64,000 nt of DNA from contig BSYO01000004.1 of NCBI GenBank assembly GCA_033239525.1, positions 6,735,701-6,799,700 of the forward strand. Direction: 5' to 3'. Positions 25,801-35,136 of this stretch are shown here, piece by piece. Below the pieces are notes generated by a model. The model made no database searches, was not told the origin of the DNA, and saw nothing but the letters and a program-made list of their open reading frames with translations. The DNA comes from Nepenthes gracilis. Its lineage: Eukaryota > Streptophyta > Magnoliopsida > Caryophyllales > Nepenthaceae. The position numbers and the translations under genes are program-made. Position 1 is the stretch's first letter; each line of letters starts with the position of its first letter.

Positions 25801-28800
25801 AAATCAAAATAAAATCATATAAATAAGAGCGAATAAAATCAAACTAGAATCTTGCCCAATAAGTTAAGCAAATAAATTAAAAGCCAATAAAATCGAAATA
25901 TCTTAGAATATTTAATATCCGCATCACTCACTCACACACTCTCTCTTTCTTCCACGTTTTACGGAAGCAGAAAGGTTTGTTAGAATTAAATACTTGTTTA
26001 AACCGCGAGAAAATACGTAGTAGATGATATCAAGTGCACAATAAGCAATCACAAACAATAAAGACACGATTTTTACGTGGAAAACTCCCTATGAAACAAG
26101 GGAGAAAAACCACGGGACACAGAGTCTGAAATTTTCACTAGTAGCAGTTGATCGGTTACACAAACCTCAAATCATAAGAATCAATATCAATTAGCTTTGC
26201 ACAGCCCGTACAAGAAATATAAAGAGCAAGAGGAGATAAAACCCGGTAGATGTTCTTCTCAGCAGCAAGAACCTCGTACGTGTGATTACCGAAGACTGAA
26301 ACTTGATTGAAAACCCAAACGGAGGCTCAAATATTCCTCCTCTTCTTCTTCTCTCTCTTTTATCTCTTTTTCTTATCTGGAACGGCGCTCAAACTGATTG
26401 AATTAACCTAAAAACGCAAAGTGCGTGTTTTATATAATTGGCGCGCGCTCGAGCGCCTATCAAGCGCACAGCGACCAGGGAGCATACTGGAATTTTCGCT
26501 CGAGCGCCATTCGGGCGCACAGCGAGCGGGGAATATACTGGAATTTCCGCTCGAATGGCGAGCGCACAGCGAGCGGAGGCACACTGGAATCTTCGGCTCG
26601 AGCGCCCAGCAGGCGCAACTCGATCTTTCTTCATACGGTGAGAATATTTACTCCATCCGCCACATCAAGTGGGTATGGGCTTACACGGGAGTGACGCATA
26701 ACCCAACAAAGTTTAGTGAACTAGCAAAAGAAGAGCTTGTGTTTAGTCTTCTAAGTTTATTTTTTTTCCTCTGTAAATGTGAGTGACATCAAATAGTGTA
26801 TGTGACATCAAAATTAATTAATTAATTTTTTTAACAACTGCTACATTTCTAGTTGATTATGTTTCTATCTGCATAAAAATTTATGATCATAACAGAGGTT
26901 AGCATCAAAAGGAATAAAAAATATGAGAAAAGTTGATATCACCCTCAGATAAGAGACTATAGATTTACTATAAAAGGCACCTGAAGAAAAATCCTTGTTA
27001 CGGGAGAGAGATTCTTGTGATATGAAGGATACAGGTGATTGTCTTTGGTTGGAAGGATGATGCTGGCGATGATAGTATTAGAATTTTCTTCTGTAAGACA
27101 GATAAATTTTTTCCTACAATTCCTTTAGAAATCTCTCTCCTTTTTTCTGTTGTCTCATTATCTTATCACTTTACCAGCCCAATTGTCCCAAGTAGGAAGA
27201 GGTTGCATTTGTTGGGAAAAGGTTGACTTTGAGAGTGTCCAATGGGAATTAGATTTTGAAAAACGTAAAATTGGTTTGGCAGGGATATGGATGGATTGAT
27301 GCAGGATAGCCTTTTTCCCTTGAAGATCTGCAATTGATTTCCTGAATTTAGCCAAATTGTAAAATATGAATTGTAATCTTATCTCATGTTGATATACTTT
27401 GGAACTCTTGTTGTTGGGTTGATAATTTCTGATCTACTCTGAGATGCACCTTAGAAAGGTGAATTTTACCTTTTTTTGGCTACCTTCATTTATTAATTGT
27501 GGTCCTTAGATTTAGCAGATGTCTTGCTGGTGCCTATCAAAGTACATTAATGATGTTGACATATTGCGTATTTGCCTTTAGTAAACACAATTTTGATGTT
27601 GATAAAGACATTGAAGTTGATGTATTATAGGTAACTATAATACCTTTATAGTGAAGAGATGTGGAGGAAATATAATACCTTGAAATAAACGCAATTGTGA
27701 TGTTGATTACAACATTGAAGTTGATGTATTATAGATAGTTATAATACCTTTATAGTGAGGAGGTGTTGAGGAAATATAATAACTTAAAATTAGCTTATGG
27801 AAGTTATTTAAATGCATTACACATCAAAGCATGTCATTTTTATAAGAAATTGTTGTTTGTGTGATGCCATTTCTTAGCATTGTTGGCTTCCTGTGAACCA
27901 TGGATTAAAATATCAGTATTGGTAAAAGTTGCAATTATATTTGTATCGGTAATATCAAGTGACACATTATGGATGTGACGAGTGCAAATTTTTTTTTTTT
28001 TGGTGACTTTTTTTTTTTGATTGTTAGTATTGTACCAAAGATGCTTTATTCATATATTTATATATTTGAGAAGTTATTCCATCTTTTAAAAATATACTAC
28101 ATATATATCTTTTTTAGTCACTAAAAAATATTTCAAATCTTTTAAACTCTGCATGTTTTATACATTTATAAAACACAAAATTTAGCTTTTTTAGAAGATT
28201 TGGCTATGTTTAAGACATGGATTTGGGCTTCTAAGAAGAAAGTGAAACAAAATAAAATGTCGATACATATCAGCCAAATATATTGCAATGTTAATATATT
28301 GGTAATATATTGAGATATTTTATAGGTATCAGGAATATTTGGCCAAAATTCTATTCCATGTTTGAATATATGTAATTATCAGGATGTTTTTCTGGGATCA
28401 AGAATATTTGCCTAAATTTTGTTCTATGTTTGAATGCGAACTAATGCTATTGGTAATCCCTCTTTTTCTTCTTGCTGAAATGGTATAGATACTCTCAATC
28501 TTGGAATATCCATGAATAATGTGCTTTGGATTTAGGGGTGGAAGCGTTATGCTGAGTGCATAATAAGCCTGGAATGCATGTTTGTGCTTGGTAATGCTGC
28601 AGGGACTATAGTGATTGAAACTTTGACATGGATTTTCTAGTGTCTTCCAGAATCTAAAGAAGTCCTAACTCCGTTTATCATATCTTACAGCTTTAGGTAC
28701 TTACTGAACTTTTCAATTGGAATTTGCAGAATCGGGCAGGATTACGCCATTTTTTGGACTCATTTGGTGCCACTGAACATTTTATTGGCGGCTGTAATTC

Positions 28801-29655
28801 CTTATCTGTGGGCATTTCGCAAGAATCCATACTCGGGCCCTCCACCAATGACAAGCAAGATTGCAAGACAAAAGCAGATGCAAAATCTTGTCATCCGGCC
28901 TCTGGCATTGATTCTGGTGGATCTATTCAGACAAACGAAATGAGGCTGGCTGACCTTTTAGATAGCACACTCTGGGGTAGAAGACTTGCTCCTTCATCTG
29001 AGAGGATCGTATATGCTCTTGTACAACATATATTCAATGGGATAAAGGAGTACTTTGTGGCCTCTGCAGAGTTGAAGGTTTGTACTTTCACAGCATCGAA
29101 GTGTCGTTTCCAGAAATTTGTCAATTCCTTGCTTCCAACTTCAGGTCATTGTCCTGCAATTACTTATTAGAGGTCAGAAGAAAAAAAATAATAAAAAGGA
29201 AAAAAATAATGGCCTACATTCAAGCGCATGGCATATTGACTTTTCTTAGTAAAAGTTTTGCCTTAATAAATTGAACTATAACTTAATGGGATACATCACT
29301 TAAAAATCATCTACATCTTTTGACCGTTTCATCAACCTTTTGTAGTTCAATTGCTTTCTTCTGATGCCAATAGTAGACAAGTTGCCTGCACTCTTACGAG
29401 AGGACCTGGAATCTGCATTTGACGATGATTTAGATAGCATTTTTGATATCTCCCGCTTGAGAGGCTCATTGGAGCATCAGAAGCGAGATACAGAGATCGA
29501 GCTAAAACGAGTACTCAATCGTGTCATTTATTTTTGGATTTTCCTTGTAATTCGACCTCTTGAAAGGCAAATCATTTCTGTTCGTGATAATGCAGATACA
29601 AAGGCTCAAAGGGAAGTTCAGACATATTCATCAACAACTATGTCATACAAGCTGA
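8046..29655 (+). CDS. ARC5: ARC5/DRP5B chloroplast-division dynamin (17 exons)
   Basis: Encodes a large GTPase that constricts plastids at the cytosolic face of the outer envelope. In Arabidopsis it is recruited by PDV1/PDV2 and also acts in peroxisome fission. I read 17 exons: 8046-8375, 10476-10640, 10733-10855, 11139-11360, 14494-14627, 14707-14799, 15778-15841, 16742-16790, 16895-16977, 18615-18772, 19300-19360, 23338-23400, 23532-23632, 23925-23982, 28730-29077, 29346-29510, 29596-29655. All introns are GT-AG and phases join cleanly to give 758 residues; the Arabidopsis protein is of similar length. GTPase motifs are G1 GHQTDGKS (44-51), G3 DTPG (148-151) and G4 TKLD (219-222). The family-typical NACGVEDIHDG lies at 459-469, and the GED-like region covers about 640-740. 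The first ATG of the open frame is 8046; the frame extends upstream only to a non-ATG codon. No frameshift or internal stop was seen. Introns 11 (4.0 kb) and 14 (4.7 kb) are unusually long. Exon boundaries were set by recalled family similarity plus splice sites, so boundaries of the short exons and the last exon are the least certain. Confidence 0.95.
8771..9035. repeat. Tandem duplication in ARC5 intron 1 (about 110 bp x2)
   Basis: Bases 8771-8880 and 8926-9035 are diverged direct copies. Both begin 'aagaaattattctcata', share a 'gtgatgt' core and end with a 'gacaggtttt.ttatc' stretch. A 45-bp spacer separates them. They contain no gene and look like a local duplication inside the intron. 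Confidence 0.7.
9326..9554. repeat. Second tandem duplication in ARC5 intron 1
   Basis: Bases 9326-9434 and 9449-9554 are direct copies. Both carry 'aataatgtatt.gccaatagttta.atct' and end in 'atgatttcagaagatacat.tgga'. The spacer is about 14 bp. The copies differ by scattered substitutions and short indels, so the event is not recent. Confidence 0.7.
12429..14337. mobile_element. Possible decayed LTR in ARC5 intron 4
   Basis: Intron 4 (11361-14493, 3.1 kb) holds a block unlike typical intron sequence. It has a GC-richer tract at 12800-12990, a TATA-like ctatttaagc at 12996, a purine-rich (GA)n leader at 13030-13090, and an abrupt end at 'gggatcgtgaca' (14326-14337), which resembles the 3' end of Del/Tekay-type LTRs. 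The proposed left edge (TGTAC at 12429) and flanks (tttta, tttat) are only approximate. No gag or pol is seen. Confidence 0.3.
13826..13863. repeat. (CA)n microsatellite
   Basis: About 19 CA dinucleotides in ARC5 intron 4, followed directly by a short (TA)n run. It accounts for the Thr/His-rich ORFs at 13717-14003. Confidence 0.95.
19361..23337. other. ARC5 intron 11, 4 kb with unidentified inserted-looking sequence
   Basis: This intron joins exons 11 and 12 and is far longer than most others in the gene. It contains an exact-looking 18-bp tandem pair at 19569-19604 and a diverged pair of about 39 bp around 21397-21474. A central block (about 19800-22600) has more balanced composition than its surroundings and scattered ORFs up to 131 codons on the reverse strand (20705-21100). 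None has a domain I can identify. It may be a heavily decayed transposon, but I cannot assign a class. Confidence 0.45.
24804..24814 (-). other. Primer-binding site (tRNA-iMet type)
   Basis: The minus strand reads TGGTATCAGAG, complementary to the 3' end of plant initiator methionine tRNA. It lies 3 nt from the end of the LTR at 24818. A second copy lies at 25521-25531. Confidence 0.85.
25521..25531 (-). other. Second primer-binding site of the array
   Basis: Same TGGTATCAGAG on the minus strand, 3 nt from the LTR at 25535. Having two such sites with three LTRs shows that the array holds two internal domains. Confidence 0.85.
25978..26708 (-). mobile_element. Copia-type solo LTR in ARC5 intron 14
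   Basis: On the + strand the segment starts TGTTAGAATT and ends CATAACCCAACA, so the ends are TGTTRG/CCAACA. The flanks aggtt (25973-25977) and aagtt (26709-26713) differ at one base, consistent with an aged 5-bp target duplication. Read on the minus strand it has a TATA-like tatataaaac and a 'gttttccacgtaaaaatc' stretch, typical of Ty1/copia LTR transcripts. There is no internal domain on either side, so this is a solo LTR. It sits 51 bp from the miniature LTR array and, like it, is antisense to ARC5. Confidence 0.75.
26443..26615. repeat. GC-rich 51-bp tandem repeat inside the copia LTR
   Basis: About three units of 49-51 bp, each opening with 'cgctcgag' or a variant and containing 'gcgcacagcga' and 'actggaat'. 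A fourth partial unit follows. The position upstream of the minus-strand TATA places it in U3, where repeated enhancer modules often occur. It accounts for the overlapping ORFs in several frames here, which are not genes. Confidence 0.85.
27583..27785. repeat. 104-bp tandem duplication in ARC5 intron 14
   Basis: Bases 27583-27686 and 27687-27785 are adjacent direct copies. Both contain 'acattgaagttgatgtatta' and 'ataatacctttatagtgag' or a one-base variant. They diverge at a modest number of sites. Confidence 0.85.
28328..28435. repeat. Short direct repeat pair in ARC5 intron 14
   Basis: About 39 bp at 28328-28367 recurs at 28397-28435. The shared words are 'atca.gaatattt' and 'tct.tgtttgaat' with minor changes. 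The period is about 69 bp. Confidence 0.65.
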
Positions 29656-31841
29656 GGAAAATGCTTTTGCCTTCATCTCTCTGAGATTTCTTTCTGATGA
29701 AATGAGCTTTTGCCATGTTGGTTTAAGGGCAGGTGACGCTAAATTTCTGTACTTTGAGTCTGCTGAGTTTTTTATTTTTTCATTTTTTGAATTGTGAGTG
29801 TTTCCTCTATGGTGGCTGTTGGCTCTTCTACATTATAGCTCAGGCAGTGGTTAAAGACTTCATTGCTATGAATGACATTTATCCTGGGAACTATACCCAA
29901 ACACACTTCATTTGGACTTCTGCATATATTATGGCCCCAAGATTCGCCGCCACCACCACCACCACCACCCACGCAGCGGTGGAAAGGGAGGAGGAAAAGT
30001 AGTGAAGGTGCTTTATCTTCCTTGTCGAAGTCTTTTCCTTTATGCTGAAGCTGTAGATGCTTTTAGACAGCTAGTGATCCGATCAGCGTTTCTCAAATTA
30101 GGCTAGGCCTTTTCAGCAGAGCTGGGCATCGGGGCCCTAGATGCGCTAGAGATTGGCACACAGGGGGAGTGGTGGTTGTCCGGGTTTTCAACCAGGTATC
30201 CAACACCTTATGTTTATGGTATCTACGCTTAGTTGTGGTCCAGAGACACGGGCAAAGCATGCTTGCCCAGTATGCTTCATTCTCGACATACTCTGGTCCC
30301 GAGCGCCTTCCAGTGGCCTTCCGTTGTTAAAAGAAGTCGTGCCCGTTGTGGATGTATACAACATCCTCCCACACCTTTATATGCATATATATAAATCATA
30401 TGGGAAGAAATAGAAGGAAAAGATTGACCCATCCATTGGCTTTTACTATGGTTCTTACTGAACCGATTTGAATCTCAACTATGATTGCAATCAAATTTTA
30501 TCGAAATTGGATTAGAAATTCATTGGTTTGAGGTTTTATCAATATAAAGTTCATATAAATTAAAAATGAGAAATGGGTTAGAAAAAAAAAATGATAACAT
30601 GTTTAATTTTTAATATTGGAAAAATAACATAATGTCATATTGAAAAAATAATATAATGTGCTACTGATTAGTTAGCTACTATTAGTGTGTACAATGACGT
30701 GACGGTGTTGTTTGAATTAAGTGATTTGCCTAAGCAAGAAAAGAATATCTATCACATCTAAGCTTGTGCTAACCATAAGAAAACTTAAAAAATAAAAAGA
30801 TATCAAAGTCATTATCTGCATCATGTTGTTTGGTGCTTTTTGATCGCTGATCAGTAGCCATCAAGTTGGACCGATCTAAACCATCGACACACACTTGCCT
30901 TTTCCTTTAATTTTCTTTTAAGCATATGTATATACAAAAATAACCAAACGCTTAGTTGGCACAAGCAATGCAAATTTAATTGTAAGATAAGATTCAAATA
31001 ATGCAAAAATGCTTATTTCTTGTATCTTGTAGCAATGGTTGATGATGACATCCAAAATTCAGGAAGCTTTATCTCTTATAGGGACTAATAGATTCGTTCT
31101 TCATATCTTAACTGTTTAGTTTTAAATGGGTAATTATTATTTAGTTAATTTTAAAAATTATATCATCTATTTAACAATTGAGGCCGAGGACGAAGAAAAT
31201 GAGCATATTTGTATCTTCTTTGAAAGATGAAACTCCCTCAATCTATGACATTTGGTTTTGGGTTGTAAAGGCAGTGTGTACAATGATGGTGGATGTAGGC
31301 TTATACTTATTTTCTGAAATTTTAGAATAAGATTAATATTTGTTATTATTTTTACTTATTTTTAATTATAAAAATAATAATACTTACCTAATAATTTAAT
31401 AAATTTTGGTAAAAGTTGTGTTCTCACGTTATTTCATGTGATGTTTCACGGGACGAGGGCTATGCTGAGACAGGATCTAGAGAGGCTGTGACCTTGCTTC
31501 TGATGATATCTTCAATCTATTCCACCTGCCTATCAACTAAAAAGAAAGAAAACCCAACTCTCCCTACCTGCCAATCAACTCTTCCTCTGAGGGTGAACAA
31601 GGGATCCTGCTCCATAAAGTAAACTGCTTCATTCTCTATTTTATTGGTTAAATCTTTTTTAATAAGATTTATATTTTAAAAAAATTAAAAAAATTAATCT
31701 AAAAAAAATGAAAAATCATACTTTATAAAATAGGATCCTCGAGCTCGTAACGAGAAATGCTACGTCGCTTTGTATAATATACCGCATCTAATGTTTTAAA
31801 TAGCTGTTAGATTAAAGATATTTAACCCTTCATACCTTAAG

Positions 31842-31872
<31 letters not shown>

Positions 31873-31890
31873 ATTTTTAAAATATATAAT
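29656..31890. other. ARC5 3' flank and intergenic region
   Basis: Holds the presumed ARC5 3' UTR; no clear AATAAA lies close to the stop. A (CCA)n/(CAC)n run at 29948-29970 produces a poly-His ORF. A more GC-balanced block at 30000-30360 has no recognisable coding content. A (TA)n microsatellite occupies about 31849-31872. No gene is supported on either strand. Confidence 0.5.
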
Positions 31891-33035
31891 TGATGGATCC
31901 CGGCACCCAAGGCCCAGAAAGGAAGGCCCAAAGAATTAAGTCTACGGATCAAAAGACTTACAAAGACAATTTGGCCCAGAAGGCCCAAAGGCAATCATTC
32001 GTATCCCATGAAGCCCAAGAAGCCTAACTTAGCCCAAGAGGTTAAGTTGGCCTTAGAATCCCGAGGACCTGAGCCAGCGTTCCAAGAAGCCCAAATGACG
32101 ACAATGGTCCGAGAGACCAATTTGACCCAAGAGGCCCGAAGATGTCATAAGAGACTAACGTCACCAACGAAATCCTAATGACATAAAACTAAGAATATAA
32201 CACCGAAATCCCAAAGGCCTTTGGCAAGCGAAACGTCCGAGAACCTAACTCAATAAGCCCGGGGATTCGGCAAAGACCCAGAAAGCTTTCTAGGAATGAG
32301 GACAATCTTTTCATTTCTGAATCGTCAGATCAGGGAAAAATGGGGGCCAAGATGATCGAGCACGCCTGCTCAGACGATTCACTGTTACCAAGGAGCACGC
32401 GTTCTCTACAACATGCCACCTCCGCAAAAAATCACGGTGCTCAGAGCACGCGCTATTATTATAGGGCTAACAGCACCTGACACGCCGAATAAGAAAAGTT
32501 TGTGGCAGGCCTCCCTGACACGCTGAATCAGCAGAGTTGGTGGCAGGCGTCCCAGCACACGCCAACGCTACGTGTTCCCATTTCAACGGCATAATCCCCT
32601 TCTATAAATACCCCATTCAAGTAACGAAAGAAAGGATTCTAAATGCTGGCATTTGTACACACACTGTGAACAATAATTAAGTGAAAAAGAAAGAAAGTTA
32701 GAAGAGAAAAGAGAGAACGAGATCCCTTGCCTTATAACTTTGTGTGGCAACAAAAGGTGTCACTGTGACTAGTTGTATTCCATTCTAAAGGTAGTGAAAT
32801 CTTTCGGACCTAGCGTCTATCACCGTGATTTTTTTCCCTTTCATTCAAAAAGGGGTTTTCCACATAAAGTTATCGTGCATTGTGCCCTCGTTCCATTTTT
32901 CTTCCCGAAACGCCATTCTCATCGAACTTAATAATTCTTTTTGTGTTGCACGATTCCGTCCGTCCGAGGACATCGAAAGAGCGTCAAGAGCAAACTCGGA
33001 CTCTCGTTGTATGGCCGCCGGAATACGAGAACGCA
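31891..33035 (+). mobile_element. Solo LTR with 5-bp target duplication (ataat)
   Basis: The segment starts TGATGGATCCCGGCACC and ends GAGAACGCA. It is flanked by ataat on both sides (31886-31890 and 33036-33040). A promoter-like ctataaatacc lies at 32601, followed by a transcribed-looking A/G-rich leader and a U5-like stretch. At 1145 bp it is in the usual LTR range, and no internal domain or second LTR adjoins it. The GC-rich body contrasts with the AT-rich flanks. The flanking duplication is AT-only, so chance agreement is possible, but it coincides with TG and CA ends. The 63-75 codon ORFs at 32825-33072 are not genes. Confidence 0.7.
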
Positions 33036-33092
33036 ATAATAATAAATGAAAATGGTCGAACACCTTGAGCAATAGAGCCCCTGTCTAGTTGA

Positions 33093-33616
33093 GGGGCGCA
33101 ATAGATTCTCCCCCTTTTTTTTCTTTTTTTTTTCTTGCCCCCCTATTTTAATTTATTTGAACTTTTTTTTTATTTTAATTATTTTTATAAAATATAAACT
33201 CATATAAAAATTAAATATATTAATAAATTTATTTTATAAATAGGATCAAATATAATTTTATAATTATAAATTTTAAAATATTATTATACAAGTAAGTAAA
33301 TATTTTATAAATTTATAAAATAATAATTTATAGTCATATATTGTTAAAATATTATTATGTAAAGAAGATTATATTTTATAAACTTATAAAATAATAATTT
33401 TATGATAATATATTTTTAAAATATTATTATATTAATAGAATCTAAAAAATTATAAATAAATAATTTTTTGATATTTTTTATTTTATAAAAAAATTTAAAA
33501 ATAAAAAAAATATAATATAAAAAAAATTAAAAAAAATCAAAAAAGGTTGAAAAAAAAAAGAAAAAAAAAGTCGGGGAAGGGGAAACCTGCCCATTGAATT
33601 AAATTTAACGGGCAGC
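33093..33616. mobile_element. AT-rich fold-back (MITE-like) element, copy A
   Basis: It opens with a C-then-T-rich tract (ctccccc plus long poly-T) and closes with the reverse complement pattern, long A tracts then gggg, so the ends can pair over many bases. A terminal hairpin follows at 33587-33615 (ctgcccattgaatt paired with aaatttaacgggcag). It has no coding capacity. The interior matches copy B at 33829-34390, including 'tttatagtcatatattgtta'. The exact edges are uncertain. Confidence 0.6.
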
Positions 33617-33828
33617 GAATATGCGACACACAAATACTATATTACATGCCCACAAAATAGGCCCCTTGGGCTCAGCCTTTGTCCCATAAATGAAAAATAA
33701 AATATTACCACATTAATTGTTGGCAATTTTTTTTTATATAATTGCTTGAATAGAGTAATTACACTAAAATGTTATATGTTTATTTTATTCAACCGAACGA
33801 TGTGTTACATGTTGAGATGCATGGGATG

Positions 33829-34390
33829 AGCGGCGCTGCGCGGCGGGTTATCCTCCTTCCCCCCCTTTTTTTTCTTTTTTTTTTTTCTTCTATTTTAATT
33901 TGCTTAACCACTTGTTTTTTCTTTTTTATATTTATTATTTATATATTTTTTAATTATTCTTATAAAATATAAAATCATATAAAAATTAAATACATAAATA
34001 AATTTATTTATAAATTAAATCAAATTTTTATTATTTATTAAATACTTATAAATATTATTATGCAAGTAAAATTATATTTTATAAATTTATAAAATAATAA
34101 TTTATAGTCATATATTGTTAAAATATTATTATGTAATGATTATTATATTTTTTAAACTTATAAAATAATAATTTTATGATAATATATTTTTAAAATATTA
34201 TTAAATTAATAAAATCTACAAAATTATAATTTTTTTTTGATATTTTCTTATTTTATAAAAAAATTTAAAAATAAAAAACATAATGTAAAACAATTTTTAA
34301 AAAATTAAATTAAAAAAGAGGAGAAAGAAGAAAAAAAATAGAAAGAAGAAAATTCTTGCCTGTTAAATTAAATCTAACAAGTAAGGCCGT
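33829..34390. mobile_element. AT-rich fold-back (MITE-like) element, copy B
   Basis: Same organisation as copy A: a C- and T-rich left end, an AT-rich interior sharing long words with copy A, an A-rich right end, and a terminal hairpin at about 34355-34385 (cttgcctgttaaatt against aaatctaacaagtaag). The offset from copy A is about 736 bp, so the pair may be a tandem duplication that included the roughly 210-bp spacer, or two insertions. Confidence 0.6.
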
Positions 34391-35136
34391 AACACAGAAA
34401 CAGTGCCCCAGGATAGCCCCCGGAAACCTAAGACGCACACCTTCTTAAAGTAATAATAATTAAAAATATAAATTTATGTGCCTTAAGGGGAACTATATGG
34501 CGACTATTATGAGCCTCCCAATAGGGTAGGCCACCCTACGCTCTTTCCCTTCTCTACGTGGTCCGTCACCAAACCCATTTCCATTTTATTTTATTTTTTT
34601 AAATTTTTTTTGGGGAGGAGGGGGCGTCTGCGTGAATAACTGCAGCCTGATGATATAAGCATGAAGTGTGACGATCACTCACACTTAAAAAAAAATTAAA
34701 AATTGAAAACGACAAACGGCTATTTCTTAGGAAAGAGTGAAACTTGTGTACACACAACTACTACTACTATTGTTTATATAATAAGTCGGCGGGTTGCGCC
34801 GCTTTCTCCCTCCGGTTGTAACAGGCCTCCGTTTCCCGTTCTCCGCTATCCCGCCGCCGTATCCCATCTGCCCATCGGGTAACGGTAATTGCGGTTCACC
34901 TTCAAGTTCACGTCTCTCTCTCTCTCTCTTTATCTCTCTCCTCCACGCAGCTCTTTTTTCTCTATAAATATAAACTATATCCTCTCCCACTGTTATCGTG
35001 TTTATCCGATCATCGTTCTCTCTCTCTCTTTCTCTCTCTATATCTGGATCTCTCTCTCTAGATTAATTATTACGGTGTTTGGCTCTTGCTTTTAAATATA
35101 TATAGAGAGGGTGTGTTCGTATTGGTTTGATCAAAC
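34391..35136 (+). promoter_or_regulatory. XND1 upstream region, core promoter and 5' UTR
   Basis: A TATA box (tataaata, 34963-34970) is followed by a pyrimidine-rich leader with (CT)n runs at 34913-34942 and 35015-35062, a common arrangement in plant promoters. The transcription start is inferred to be about 30 bp after the TATA box. The reverse-strand ORF at 34727-34990 is a shadow of the CT repeats. Confidence 0.6.

Larger units (their letters stand above)
24125..25926 (-). mobile_element. Miniature LTR retrotransposon array (LTR-int-LTR-int-LTR)
   Basis: Three LTR copies at 24125-24505, 24818-25222 and 25535-25926 (381-405 bp) flank two internal segments of 312 bp each (24506-24817, 25223-25534). 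LTR copies 2 and 3 begin TGATGTAGGG on the + strand; copy 1 has TAATGT. All end in TATCA or CATCA. Three bases before copies 2 and 3 stands ctctgatacca, the complement of TGGTATCAGAG, the plant tRNA-iMet primer-binding site, so the element runs on the minus strand. A purine-rich ggggagaat precedes the minus-strand 3' LTRs. The internal parts are far too short for gag-pol, as in TRIM elements. The array lies in ARC5 intron 14, antisense to the gene. The flanks are CT-rich and no clear target duplication is readable. Confidence 0.85.

Noticed and set aside
26389..26786. Four overlapping ORFs on both strands (66-121 codons)
   Set aside because: They come from the GC-rich 51-bp repeat in the copia LTR; open frames in several phases are expected from such repeats.
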